Position numbers and translations under genes: made by a program. The notes under the pieces were generated by a model that ran no database searches, was not told the DNA's origin, and saw only the letters and a list, made by a program, of their open reading frames with translations. Shown one piece after another: positions 1 through 8,462 of a stretch of 64,000 bases of DNA (positions are counted from its first letter, which is position 1; each line of letters begins with the position of its first letter). Source of the DNA: a bacterium (lineage in GTDB: Bacteria; Moduliflexota; Moduliflexia; Moduliflexales; JAUQPW01); NCBI GenBank assembly GCA_030550175.1, contig JAUQPW010000012.1:1-64000 (forward strand), in the 5' to 3' direction.

Positions 1-116
1 TAACCAGACCCTTAGCCTGACAGGAAATCAAATTCAAGGAGGAATTTTGTTTAAGTTTTAATTTACCAACGTAGGAGTGAGAGACCGGTAGCCCCTCAAA
101 GGGATTGACTTATAAA

Positions 117-752
117 ATGTGGAAACAAACTGAAAAGTTTTACTATCAACTGAAAAAGGGGTGGTGCTTATTCTTTTTAATTTTTCTTACAGGTTGTACC
201 ACGGAAGGAGATCCTTCTGGTCCAGCTCCCTTGGGAAGTATTGATTTTCAGTTGGTTAATTATCTGAATGTATCTCCTGGTTTTAACAATGGAAAAACCG
301 TGCGGTTTCGGAATAATACCATCCAGGTTTTTGTGGAAGAAGGTGTGGAAGATCTTGGACAACTCACAATATGGACGGTTGTTTCCAACGGAATTATCCA
401 ATTTAATTTTGTAAACATGGTGCCTTCGGAAGGAATTATCATCCGATTAGGGCAGACAGCGCCTTTTGTCTGTGCGACAACCAGTATGTTTCGATTTGGA
501 GAGGATGGTTCTATTCGGCAGGCCACGATCACTTTAGGCCCTCTTTACAATAATCCCTCTTTCTGTAGAAATACCATTGCCCATGAGGTAGGCCATGCGA
601 TCGGTATCTTCCCCCACACCGTGGATGGGGGACTTATGGATTTTGATGGAGGGAATGGTCAGGTTACAGAACCCGTAGCAACGGCTATTACCTATATCTA
701 TAGCATTCCCCCCAGTACAGATTTGACTCCCCTGGTCCGGCCCGGATTCTGA
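117..752 (+). CDS. Lipoprotein with metzincin-like zinc protease motif
   Basis: Predicted 211-residue secreted lipoprotein. A TTG at 105 is in frame, but ATG 117 gives a normal signal peptide (basic start, hydrophobic core LFFLIFLTG) and a lipobox ending at Cys27. Near the C-terminus HEVGH (residues 156-160) is followed by G163 and H167, then a possible Met-turn (GGLMDFDGG). This resembles metzincins (HExxHxxGxxH), but the third His lies one residue too far, at i+11. Two further Cys (119, 150) may form a disulfide. A role as membrane-anchored periplasmic or surface peptidase is inferred; the substrate is unknown. It stands alone, convergent with rex. Confidence 0.65.
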   Translation: MWKQTEKFYYQLKKGWCLFFLIFLTGCTTEGDPSGPAPLGSIDFQLVNYLNVSPGFNNGKTVRFRNNTIQVFVEEGVEDLGQLTIWTVVSNGIIQFNFVNMVPSEGIIIRLGQTAPFVCATTSMFRFGEDGSIRQATITLGPLYNNPSFCRNTIAHEVGHAIGIFPHTVDGGLMDFDGGNGQVTEPVATAITYIYSIPPSTDLTPLVRPGF

Positions 753-840
753 AAGACAAAAGGTAAAAGGTAAAAGACAACAAGGTAGAAAGTAGAGATT
801 GTAGGAAATAGGTTGTTTACTGCCTGCTGTCCTCTGCCCA
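753..840. repeat. Heptad-word intergenic inverted repeat
   Basis: The spacer starts with tandem words of the type AAAGGTA / AAAGACA / ACAAGGT. It ends with a T/C-rich segment (ctgcctgctgtcctctgcc) that is partly complementary. It lies between the convergent lipoprotein and rex genes. Confidence 0.45.
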
Positions 841-1509
841 CTATTCCTGTGAGGAGAGGAAATAGGTTAAGCAGTGTAATTCTGCGGCCATATCTATGTG
901 TCGGACTTTAACGTAATCAGGGAGGAAAAGCTGAACCGGAACAAAATTAAGGATAGCTCGGATACCCGCATCGGTCATTTTCCTGGCTATTTCTTGGGCT
1001 TTCTCTTCGGGAACTGCTAAAATACCAATCTGGACACTCTGATTTCTAATAACCTCTTCCATTTCACTGACGTGGTAGAGGGGGATAGCAAATTTTTGAT
1101 CTTTTGAAAGGAGCCTGTACTCAGATGCCTCGGTATTTACATCAATAGCTGCTATAATTTTAAAGCCATAAGATTTAAAGCCTTCGTATCGGAGGATCGC
1201 AGATCCTAATTTTCCGGCTCCGACTATCATAACTTTCCAAGGTTCTCCTCCCGAGGAACTTTCTAAAACGCCTAAAATACGTAGGATTTCTGTTTTTAAT
1301 AAAGTAACTTCATAGCCAATCCCGCGAACTCCAAATTCTCCAAAATAAGCAAGATCTTTTCGAACCTGCGCTGAGTTAAGTCCGAATCGTTCGGCAAATT
1401 CTTTTGATGAAATCGTTGTAATCTTCTCTTTTTCTAAAAGCTCCAGGCATCTTTCATAGATGGATAACCGATAAACGGTTAATTCTGAAATTTTTTTTGG
1501 GGTTTTCAT
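841..1509 (-). CDS. rex: Redox-sensing transcriptional repressor Rex
   Basis: 222-residue Rex repressor, which senses the NADH/NAD+ ratio and represses respiratory and fermentative genes. The N-terminal winged helix (about residues 5-80) has the family pattern around NSAQVRKDLAYFGEFGVRG. A Rossmann NAD-binding domain follows, with GAGKLGSAI and a C-terminal swapped helix. Length and start (ATG, MKTPKKISELTVYRL) fit the family. It lies downstream of nuoN in the same direction, 107 bp away behind a heptad repeat, so it may be the last cistron of nuoJKLMN. A Rex-box-like site occurs at the nuoJ promoter (8071-8088), consistent with control of its own operon. Confidence 0.95.
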   Translation of the reverse strand: MKTPKKISELTVYRLSIYERCLELLEKEKITTISSKEFAERFGLNSAQVRKDLAYFGEFGVRGIGYEVTLLKTEILRILGVLESSSGGEPWKVMIVGAGKLGSAILRYEGFKSYGFKIIAAIDVNTEASEYRLLSKDQKFAIPLYHVSEMEEVIRNQSVQIGILAVPEEKAQEIARKMTDAGIRAILNFVPVQLFLPDYVKVRHIDMAAELHCLTYFLSSQE

Positions 1510-1515
1510 GGTTTT

Positions 1516-1614
1516 TGTCCGTTACCCATTGTCCATTGTCCATTGCTGGAAGGGCGATTTGTTGGTCACTCTTCTATAAAACAATGGGCAACGGACTAAG
1601 GACCATGGACAAAG
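1516..1614. repeat. Heptad-word inverted repeat (CCATTGT type)
   Basis: The left arm has the tandem heptads ccattgt-ccattgt-ccattg. The right arm has complementary words (acaatgggcaacggac...accatggacaaag). It lies between nuoN and rex and could fold into a long imperfect hairpin. Confidence 0.65.
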
Positions 1615-1616
1615 AA

Positions 1617-3122
1617 CTAAAAAAGAGAAACCACTGATGCACGGGCTACATTAAACAAAAGGTTTGGCAAAATACCTATTAATAAAGTCGCTAAGGCCAT
1701 AACATAAAGTGCAACCCAAAGAGAGCTTGAGTTATCTACAGACTGGACTACCTTAGGTTCTTTCATATAAATGTAAACCAGGATGCGGAGATAATAATAA
1801 GCTGAGATGGCACTATTTATAACTCCGATTACGGCCAGCCAAACCAGATTTGCATCAACTGCAGACATGAAGAGATAGAATTTACCTACAAAACCGGCTG
1901 TAGGGGGAATTCCCGTCAATGAGAACATAAATATCAGCATGAGAAAGGCTGTCAAAGGGTCTCGCTTAGATAAGCCGGAAAAATCTTCTAAATCCATAGC
2001 CGGTACCATCAATCCGGTTTGTTTATCTTCTTTTCTTAGAGCTAAAAGGACGGTAAAAGCTCCCAGATTCATGAAGGCATAACTCAAAATATAGAACACT
2101 ACGCTGGCTGAACCTGCTGTCAGAACCCTGGCACTGGCAACGATTCCCAAAAGGATATAGCCGGCGTGGGCAATACTGGAATAAGCTAGCATTCGCTTAA
2201 CGTTCTGTTGTGCGATGGCTACTATATTTCCCAGGGTCATGGTCAGAATAGAAATGACGGCTAAAATAACCATCCACTGTTTCTCCAAGGCACCCAGTGC
2301 AACCAAAAGAACCCTTAGCATAACGACAAATCCAGCTGCTTTAGGACCTACAGACATAAACGCGGTTACAGAGGTAGGGGCCCCTTCATAAACATCTGGA
2401 GTCCACATATGAAAAGGAACCGCGGCTACTTTAAAACAAAGTCCTGCCAGCAGCATAATCAGTGAAAGGGATAAGAGAGGATGGCTTAAAACGGCCGAGG
2501 TGACTCCGGCTACAGAATCGGCTCCTGTTCTGGTTTGCTCGGTAAGGTAGCCGGCGATATAGGAAATTTCAGTTGAACCGGTTACCCCATATAACAGAGA
2601 AATACCATAAAGAAAGAGAGCCGATGCAAATCCACCTAGAATCAAGTATTTGAGAGCAGCTTCATTGGATCTCAGATCGGTTTTGAAAAACCCAGATAAA
2701 ACGTAGAAAGATACGGTCATGAGCTCCAAACCAAGATAAATAAGGATAAAATCATTGGCACTGGCCATGACCATCATACCCAAAATACTAAACAAGAGAA
2801 CCCCATAGTACTCCCCCAGGTCGAATCCCTCCATCTTTAAATAATTTATGGAGATCAAGGCGGTCATACTTCCTGAAATGAGGAAAACCATTTTGAAGAA
2901 AATAGCCAGAGGATCCAATACAAAAAGCGAGGTAAAAATTTGGGTTTTGGCACTTAGAAAGGGTAGAAGAAGAAACGCAATACCCATTCCTGAAAGAGTC
3001 ACAATGGCATTAAGAGTTTTATCCTTTTGATATCGGGTGTAAAACAAATCTATGCCTAACACACCCAAGGCTGTTAAGGTGATAAAAATCTCAGGTAATA
3101 TAGCGGTCCAATTCAAATTCAA
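1617..3122 (-). CDS. nuoN: NADH-quinone oxidoreductase subunit N
   Basis: 501-residue, almost entirely hydrophobic antiporter-like subunit of respiratory complex I, in the proton-pumping membrane arm. It carries the proton-channel family signature (PFHMWTPDVYEGAPTSVTAF) and a second conserved stretch (NVKRMLAYSSIAHAGYILLG) with the conserved Lys. Start MNLNWTAILPEIF is typical. Last of the nuo genes here: nuoM lies 129 bp upstream and rex downstream. Confidence 0.96.
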   Translation of the reverse strand: MNLNWTAILPEIFITLTALGVLGIDLFYTRYQKDKTLNAIVTLSGMGIAFLLLPFLSAKTQIFTSLFVLDPLAIFFKMVFLISGSMTALISINYLKMEGFDLGEYYGVLLFSILGMMVMASANDFILIYLGLELMTVSFYVLSGFFKTDLRSNEAALKYLILGGFASALFLYGISLLYGVTGSTEISYIAGYLTEQTRTGADSVAGVTSAVLSHPLLSLSLIMLLAGLCFKVAAVPFHMWTPDVYEGAPTSVTAFMSVGPKAAGFVVMLRVLLVALGALEKQWMVILAVISILTMTLGNIVAIAQQNVKRMLAYSSIAHAGYILLGIVASARVLTAGSASVVFYILSYAFMNLGAFTVLLALRKEDKQTGLMVPAMDLEDFSGLSKRDPLTAFLMLIFMFSLTGIPPTAGFVGKFYLFMSAVDANLVWLAVIGVINSAISAYYYLRILVYIYMKEPKVVQSVDNSSSLWVALYVMALATLLIGILPNLLFNVARASVVSLF

Positions 3123-3127
3123 CGTAA

Positions 3128-3251
3128 GTTTGTCCGTTACACGTTGTACGTTGTTTTTAGTCCATAGCCGATGAGTTTATTCCTCCCGATATGGCAGGCA
3201 ATTAAAGTTAGTACTATGAACTAATCACAGAAACGAACAACAGACAACGGA
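3128..3251. repeat. Heptad-word inverted repeat
   Basis: Left words tgtccgttacacgttgtacg and right words acgaacaacagacaacgg are complementary in kind. The element fills the nuoM-nuoN spacer. Confidence 0.55.
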
Positions 3252-4805
3252 TTATTTAAAAGCCGTTTGGATCATTTGATGGGCTTCCGAACTTACTCCT
3301 AATTGATGGATAAGATGCCCGACAGAAGCATGTAAAAATTGCAAAAAAGTATTGGGATAAATACCCACCCAAAAGACCAGAATGAGCAGGGGAACCAGCG
3401 TAGCCATTTCTCGAAGATTCAAATCTATAAGTTCTCTATTTCGAGGATGGGTAATCTCTCCGAGCATAACCCTTTGGAACATCCACAGCATGTAGGCCGC
3501 ACTCAAGATAACCCCAACAGCTGCCAGAACTGCTACGGTCGGTTTAACTCTAAAAGTCCCGACTAAGATCAAGAATTCCCCTATAAACCCTCCCAAACCG
3601 GGTAATCCCAGAGAGGCGAAAGTAAAGATTCCAAAGAAAGCAGCATACACAGGAAGTGATTTAGAAAGACCTCCAAAGTCAGCAATCAGGCGGGTATGGG
3701 TCCGCTCATAAATGAGTCCGACTATCAAGAACAGAGCTCCCGTAATGGTTCCATGGTTGAACATCTGTAAAATAGCCCCTTCTATACCCTGTTGGGTAAA
3801 AGCAAAAAGTCCCAGCATAACAAAACCCATATGGCTGACGCTGGAATAAGCAATGAGTTTTTTTAAGTCCGGTTGGACCATCGCGACCAGAGCGCCATAG
3901 ATAATAGCAATAACCGCTAGGGTTATGATAAGTGGCGCAAATTGCTTGGTTGCCTGGGGGAGCAAGGGGAGACAAATCCTCAGAAATCCATAGGCTCCCA
4001 TTTTGAGTAAGACTCCGGCCAGAATAACACTTCCTGCTGTTGGGGCTTCCACATGGGCATCGGGTAGCCAGGTATGGAAGGGAAACAGGGGAACCTTGAT
4101 GGCAAAGGCAAGGAAAAAGGCTAAAAAGACCCAAAATTGAAAATCCGGGTTATACCGGTGGGCCGATTGGATCAACCTGAGTATGTCAAACGTCAATTCT
4201 CCACCGGTTATTTTTTGGTGGGTAAAATATAAGCTGATAATAGCCACCAACATCAGAAGGCTTCCGGCCAAGGTATAGAGAAAGAACTTCAAAGCCGCAT
4301 AGATTCGACTCTCCATCTCCCATCTCCCCAGGATGGTTCGTTTCCCTTCACTTCCCCAGATTCCGATTAACAAGACCATGGGAATCAGCATAACCTCCCA
4401 AAATACATAAAACAGGAAAAAATCCAGGGCGGCAAATACACCCAAAATACCGGTCTGCAAAACGAGAAGTGCCAGGGTATATTCTTTAACCCGATCGGTA
4501 ATAGCCGTCCAGGAGGAAAGAATTGCGACAGCAGATAAAAGTGCCGTCAAGAAGATCATCAGGACACTGATGCCATCTACCCCGATATAGTATTGAATAC
4601 CAAAGCTGGGAATCCAGGGAGCCTGCTTTACAAATTGCATCTGGGAGGTAGAAGTATCAAATCTGGCAAGCAAAAGAAGGGTCAAGAAAAGGTCCGCTAA
4701 GGAGACCCCAAAGGCGGTCTTTCTGGCACTTTCATCGGTTTCAACGAATAATAAAATACCCAGAGCACCCAATAAAGGAACGAAAATAATAAGAGATAAA
4801 AGCAT
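3252..4805 (-). CDS. nuoM: NADH-quinone oxidoreductase subunit M
   Basis: 517-residue polytopic antiporter-like subunit of complex I. Diagnostic stretches include FFLFYVFWEVMLIPM with the membrane Glu, PFHTWLPDAHVEAPTAGS and LKKLIAYSSVSHMGFVMLG. Starts at ATG (MLLSLIIFVPLLGAL), typical of NuoM. It sits between nuoL and nuoN, all minus strand. Spacers of 76 and 129 bp hold inverted repeats, unusual for nuo operons where genes normally abut. Confidence 0.96.
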   Translation of the reverse strand: MLLSLIIFVPLLGALGILLFVETDESARKTAFGVSLADLFLTLLLLARFDTSTSQMQFVKQAPWIPSFGIQYYIGVDGISVLMIFLTALLSAVAILSSWTAITDRVKEYTLALLVLQTGILGVFAALDFFLFYVFWEVMLIPMVLLIGIWGSEGKRTILGRWEMESRIYAALKFFLYTLAGSLLMLVAIISLYFTHQKITGGELTFDILRLIQSAHRYNPDFQFWVFLAFFLAFAIKVPLFPFHTWLPDAHVEAPTAGSVILAGVLLKMGAYGFLRICLPLLPQATKQFAPLIITLAVIAIIYGALVAMVQPDLKKLIAYSSVSHMGFVMLGLFAFTQQGIEGAILQMFNHGTITGALFLIVGLIYERTHTRLIADFGGLSKSLPVYAAFFGIFTFASLGLPGLGGFIGEFLILVGTFRVKPTVAVLAAVGVILSAAYMLWMFQRVMLGEITHPRNRELIDLNLREMATLVPLLILVFWVGIYPNTFLQFLHASVGHLIHQLGVSSEAHQMIQTAFK

Positions 4806-4814
4806 GTTGAGGGA

Positions 4815-4877
4815 GTGAACCAGGGGCCGTAGACATTAGAGGTAATCCATCGACCGGCCTTACGACCCACGGTTCAC
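4815..4877. repeat. Inverted repeat between nuoL and nuoM
   Basis: GTGAACC at 4815 pairs with GGTTCAC at 4871, with further complementary words (gggccgtag / cttacgacccacg) inside. It could form a stem-loop in the polycistronic mRNA. Confidence 0.55.
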
Positions 4878-4881
4878 TGCT

Positions 4882-6801
4882 TTAAACTATCAACAAGTAA
4901 ATACCCAGGATAACTATCACTCCAATGACCATGCTCAAGGCATACTGTTGGAGGTAACCGGACTGGAGACGTCGCAACTTAGCACTCATAACGTCTATAC
5001 CGCGGGCAATACCGTTTATAACACCATCTATAACGGAGTCATCAAAGCCTTGCCAGAGGAAGTTAGCAAATTGCTTCGTCGGATTTACAAATAAGGTATC
5101 GTATATCTCATCGAACCAATATTTATGAAGCAGCCAATCATAAGTGGATGGGTAAGTCTCTGCGAACCTTACGGGCATTTCCGGTCTTTTTACATAAAAC
5201 ATCCAGGCGGTTAGGATGCCCAGAGCTGCCACAAGAATCGAGAAAAACATAAGCCCGGCGCCCCCTTCGGTCGTCTCGGGTAGGGGAGCAGTACCCTGCG
5301 TTTCTGCCAGGGTTGGAGCCAGGAAAGTATGGATAAATCCGTGTTCTGGAGGAAATCCTAGCATCCATCCGGCAAAGATCGATAAAATAGCCAGAACGGT
5401 TAACGGATAGAGCATGACCGGGGGGGACTCATGAATAGGATGCTCGACCCCATGCCTGCCTCGAAAGTCCCCAAAAAAGGTCATAAAAATTAACCTGAAA
5501 ATATAAAACGCTGTCATAAAAGCCGTCGCAGACCCTAAGATCCAAAGGACGTAATATCCTGCCTTAAAGGTTCCCATCAAAATTTCATCCTTACTCCAGA
5601 AGCCTGCCAGAGGGGGTATACCGGCAAGGGCCAGGGCACCTATTAAAAAGGCCCAATAGGTTCCCGGGATTTTATCTTTAAGTCCACCCATATTTCGCAT
5701 ATCTTGCTCACCCCCCAGGGCATGAATCACACTTCCTGAAGCAAGGAATAAAAGGGCTTTAAAAAAGGCATGGGTAACCAGATGGAAGATGGCCGCCACA
5801 TAAGCCCCTACCCCTAAGGCCATGAACATATAGCCCAACTGACTGATGGTAGAATAGGCTAAAACCCGCTTAATATCGTTTTGTACTAAACCGATGGTGG
5901 CTGCGAAGAAGACTGTAAAGCCCCCGATAAGGGCGACAATAAATAAAGCCTTGGGGGCCAGGTTATAAAGGGGATAACAGCGAGCAACCAGATAAACGCC
6001 AGCCGTAACCATGGTTGCAGCATGGATAAGGGCACTGACCGGGGTAGGACCTTCCATGGCATCCGGTAACCATACGTGAAGGGGAAACTGGGCCGATTTC
6101 CCTATCGCCCCCATAAAAAGCAACAGACACGTGAGGGTCAGTAAATCAAATTCTATCCCAAACATGGGGAAGGTCTTACCGACAAACTCCCCGGATCTGG
6201 AAAATATAGTCTGATAATCCAGGGTTCCAAAGGTCGTAAACAGTAACATAACCCCCAACCCGAATCCAAAGTCTCCGACCCGGTTAACAATAAAAGCTTT
6301 CTTTCCGGCATCGGCTGCCGATTTTTTATAATACCAGTGACCGATCAATAAATAGGAGCATAACCCTACCGCTTCCCAAAATACATAGAGCAGGAGAAAA
6401 TCGGCAGACAGGACGAGCATCAGCATAGAAAACGTAAACAGGGAAATAAAGCTGAAAAAGCGATGATAGCCCTCATCCCCATGCATATACCCGATGGAGT
6501 AAATATGGATCAGAAAGCTAACTCCGGAAACAACTACCACCATTACTGCTGTTAAAGGATCTACCTGTAAAGTCAGATTCACTTGAAAATCTCCAGAGGA
6601 GATCCAGGAGTAGAGAACTTGATGAAGGGTCCCTCGGTTCCATACCTGGAAAAAGGTAATCAAAGAAAGAAGAAATGAAATCCCTACTCCTATACACGGA
6701 AGCCAGTGACTTTTTTCTCGAATCCAGCGCTTACCCCCTAAGATGGTTACAATACTCGCTAGAAGAGGTAACGCCGGGATCACCCATAACATGGTTTCCA
6801 T
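4882..6801 (-). CDS. nuoL: NADH-quinone oxidoreductase subunit L
   Basis: About 639-residue antiporter-like subunit of complex I, including the long C-terminal lateral helix region. Conserved stretches include DFLLLYVFWEAVGLCSYLLI, FPLHVWLPDAMEGPTPVSAL and NDIKRVLAYSTISQLGYMF. An in-frame ATG at 6867 would add 22 residues, but these are Ser/His/Pro-rich and encoded inside an inverted repeat. The start METMLWVIPALPLL at 6801 (or ATG 6792) fits the family, so I use 6801. It follows nuoK closely. Confidence 0.95.
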   Translation of the reverse strand: METMLWVIPALPLLASIVTILGGKRWIREKSHWLPCIGVGISFLLSLITFFQVWNRGTLHQVLYSWISSGDFQVNLTLQVDPLTAVMVVVVSGVSFLIHIYSIGYMHGDEGYHRFFSFISLFTFSMLMLVLSADFLLLYVFWEAVGLCSYLLIGHWYYKKSAADAGKKAFIVNRVGDFGFGLGVMLLFTTFGTLDYQTIFSRSGEFVGKTFPMFGIEFDLLTLTCLLLFMGAIGKSAQFPLHVWLPDAMEGPTPVSALIHAATMVTAGVYLVARCYPLYNLAPKALFIVALIGGFTVFFAATIGLVQNDIKRVLAYSTISQLGYMFMALGVGAYVAAIFHLVTHAFFKALLFLASGSVIHALGGEQDMRNMGGLKDKIPGTYWAFLIGALALAGIPPLAGFWSKDEILMGTFKAGYYVLWILGSATAFMTAFYIFRLIFMTFFGDFRGRHGVEHPIHESPPVMLYPLTVLAILSIFAGWMLGFPPEHGFIHTFLAPTLAETQGTAPLPETTEGGAGLMFFSILVAALGILTAWMFYVKRPEMPVRFAETYPSTYDWLLHKYWFDEIYDTLFVNPTKQFANFLWQGFDDSVIDGVINGIARGIDVMSAKLRRLQSGYLQQYALSMVIGVIVILGIYLLIV

Positions 6802-6803
6802 AA

Positions 6804-6889
6804 AAAAGTGATGAACACCAGGTGATGGGTCCTGAGTGATTAGGGAGGAATGGGACGAACTCGTCATTCAGTACCCATCACTTAGCAGA
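6804..6889. repeat. Inverted repeat at the nuoL start
   Basis: The words gtgatgaac...ggtgatgggt...gtgatt on the left face gtacccatcactt on the right. The element directly abuts the nuoL start codon and produces a spurious in-frame extension. Confidence 0.55.
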
Positions 6890-6891
6890 TT

Positions 6892-7200
6892 TTACCAACG
6901 CATTAAGCTAAACTCATCGTCGTTGACCGTATTTTTGTTTCGAAAAAGATAAACAATAACCGCCAATCCGACCGCCGCCTCGGCTGCGGCTACGGTCATA
7001 ACAAAAAAAACAAAAATCTGACCCCGAAGGGAGTTTAAATAATAAGAAAAAACTATAAAGTTGATATTCGCCGCATTGAGCATAAGCTCAATAGACATAA
7101 GGATGATGAGCACATTTCTGCGGGTTAAAACGCCCAACATTCCAATGAAAAAAATAAGGGTACTGACCACCAGGTAATAGGACAAAGGTATCGGTGACAT
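6892..7200 (-). CDS. nuoK: NADH-quinone oxidoreductase subunit K
   Basis: 102-residue, three-helix subunit of the complex I membrane arm. The stretch [19 protein letters not shown] carries the conserved membrane Glu of the MSIELM motif. An upstream in-frame ATG (7236) adds 12 residues not seen in the family and lies in an inverted repeat. ATG 7200 ([13 protein letters not shown]) gives the standard length of 100-102. Confidence 0.94.
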   Translation of the reverse strand: MSPIPLSYYLVVSTLIFFIGMLGVLTRRNVLIILMSIELMLNAANINFIVFSYYLNSLRGQIFVFFVMTVAAAEAAVGLAVIVYLFRNKNTVNDDEFSLMRW

Positions 7201-7213
7201 GAATCGGTTTACC

Positions 7214-7283
7214 GTAAAACATAAAATATAAGGCATAAAAAAACTATCCCAACGGTTTTACACCTTATCCTTTTATGTTTTAC
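7214..7283. repeat. Inverted repeat between nuoJ and nuoK
   Basis: GTAAAACATAAAATATAAGG on the left pairs with CCTTATCCTTTTATGTTTTA on the right, nearly perfect apart from a two-base difference. The left arm overlaps the region just before the nuoK start. Confidence 0.7.
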
Positions 7284-7287
7284 CTTA

Positions 7288-7785
7288 TTAACGTTTTGCC
7301 AGGACAACGGCTCCAACAATGGCCATAAGTAGAAGAATAGAGGCAACTTCAAAAGGAAGTAGATACTGACTAAATAAGGTACGTCCTATATTCTCGGCAG
7401 TACCATAAATTTGACCAACTGCAGTTACCGTCTCAGAAAGCCCTCCTTCACGGGAAGGCTTATAGAAAATGAAAACCAGGAACTCTCCTAGAAGGACTAA
7501 AGCCAGAATTAAACAAACCGGGGCAATAGGATGAAAATTTTTCTCCGTTGCGATTTCCTTTACATCTAAAAACATGACCACGAAGAGAAAGAGCACCATA
7601 ATTGCCCCGGCATATACAGCTATCTGGACAATGGCAATAAATTCCGCCTGAAGGAGAGCATAGAGTCCGCTAATTTGAAGAAAAGTCATAGCCAGGAACA
7701 AAACACTATAAATCGGATTACGGGCTGTTACCGTTAAAAGAGCTCCCAGAATTGCCAGGGTTGAAAATATAAGAAAAGCCGTCAA
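7288..7785 (-). CDS. nuoJ: NADH-quinone oxidoreductase subunit J
   Basis: About 166-residue complex I membrane subunit. Family stretches are NPIYSVLFLAMTFLQISGLY and AIVQIAVYAGAIMVLFLFVVM. The open frame extends to a GTG at 7926, but the extra 47 residues are polar and not NuoJ-like. A TTG at 7785 (TTG-T-A-F-L-I-F-S-T-L) is preceded by GAGG with 8-base spacing and gives the family length, so it is chosen. First gene of a nuoJKLMN cluster; nuoA-I are not in the window. Confidence 0.93.
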   Translation of the reverse strand: MTAFLIFSTLAILGALLTVTARNPIYSVLFLAMTFLQISGLYALLQAEFIAIVQIAVYAGAIMVLFLFVVMFLDVKEIATEKNFHPIAPVCLILALVLLGEFLVFIFYKPSREGGLSETVTAVGQIYGTAENIGRTLFSQYLLPFEVASILLLMAIVGAVVLAKR

Positions 7786-7935
7786 ATCTTTTTCCTCATG
7801 TTTGAACGAAGCATACTTCTTTACAGAAGTATCCCTCCTACTCAAACACGAAGTGATCTGTTGTTTTCCAGGATATTTAATGGACTTTAAAAGATAACTT
7901 AAAATTCTTTCATTTTTTTGACTCACTAAGTCGAA

Positions 7936-7964
7936 AAAATATTCAGTTATCTCGTCATTGTCAA
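7936..7964 (-). promoter_or_regulatory. Candidate proximal nuoJ promoter
   Basis: On the minus strand TTGACA (7959-7964) is followed after 17 bases by TATTTT (7936-7941). Transcription would begin about 3 bases before the alternative GTG start of nuoJ, which favours the downstream TTG start. Confidence 0.5.
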
Positions 7965-8070
7965 GATGAAGAAAAATCCTTTTTTAGAAGTTGGAAAAAG
8001 ACAGTGGTTTATCACTTCTTAGAAGACGTTTATAAAACTTTTAGGCAATCCAGAAGAAACTCCCGGGTTA

Positions 8071-8088
8071 TCGTGAAATGTATAACAA
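8071..8088 (-). promoter_or_regulatory. Rex-box-like operator
   Basis: TCGTGAA-ATGT-ATAACAA matches the Rex consensus TTGTGAA-N4-TTCACAA at 11 of 14 arm positions. It lies immediately downstream of, and touches, the -10 box of the distal nuoJ promoter. Rex is encoded at the end of the same gene cluster. The match is inexact, so binding is inferred. Confidence 0.45.
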
Positions 8089-8116
8089 AGTTACGTAAAA
8101 GAGGGACCGATGTCAA
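8088..8116 (-). promoter_or_regulatory. Candidate distal nuoJ promoter
   Basis: Minus-strand TTGACA (8111-8116), 17-base spacer, TAACTT (8088-8093). The same -35/-10 pair with the same spacing recurs upstream of the SRPBCC and Wzt-like genes. Confidence 0.55.
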
Positions 8117-8340
8117 GTTTTATTTTGAGTGAAATATTTTTAATAACCCTTTCAAGAGCCCCTATAGATTCTTCAGTCAATTTCAGGCTCTGATCTGGGG
8201 GTAATCTCCGGTTTTGGGCCTGGAATACCCGTATACAACCCTTCAGATAAGGCAAGTGGTGGGGGTGGGTTGTTTATTTATCTTCCGGTTCATTTCGGTT
8301 TATTTTGGCCCTATAGATTCTTTTTATGGAGGATTTAAGG

Positions 8341-8369
8341 TTGACAGGGTCTGGAATTCTCACCATTAT
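8341..8369 (+). promoter_or_regulatory. Candidate promoter of the M3 peptidase gene
   Basis: TTGACA (8341-8346), 17-base spacer, CATTAT (8364-8369). It is followed by a heptad repeat and the peptidase start. Confidence 0.5.
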
Positions 8370-8397
8370 ACATAATAAAGGTGATAGGAGGGTATTC

Positions 8398-8457
8398 AGT
8401 CCGTCGTCTGTTGTTCTTTGTTTTATGCAACGGACAACGAACTATGGATAACGGACC
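8398..8457. repeat. Heptad-word inverted repeat
   Basis: gtccgtc-gtctgtt-gtt on the left faces caacgga-caacgaa-ctatgga-taacgga on the right. It ends a few bases before the peptidase ATG. Confidence 0.6.
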
Positions 8458-8462
8458 GATTC

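Larger units (their letters stand above)
7927..8462. other. Intergenic region between nuoJ and peptidase gene
   Basis: No gene is seen. The region holds two minus-strand promoters for nuoJ, a Rex-box-like site and one plus-strand promoter. A short direct repeat (ccctatagattctt at 8161 and 8309) and a heptad repeat just before the peptidase start are also present. Confidence 0.6.

Noticed and set aside
7786..7926. 47-residue N-terminal extension of nuoJ from GTG 7926
   Set aside because: Polar, unlike NuoJ, and a promoter would start transcription about at this GTG; TTG 7785 with GAGG fits better.
8161..8322. Mobile element bounded by the ccctatagattctt direct repeat
   Set aside because: Single short repeat, no inverted ends and no coding content between.
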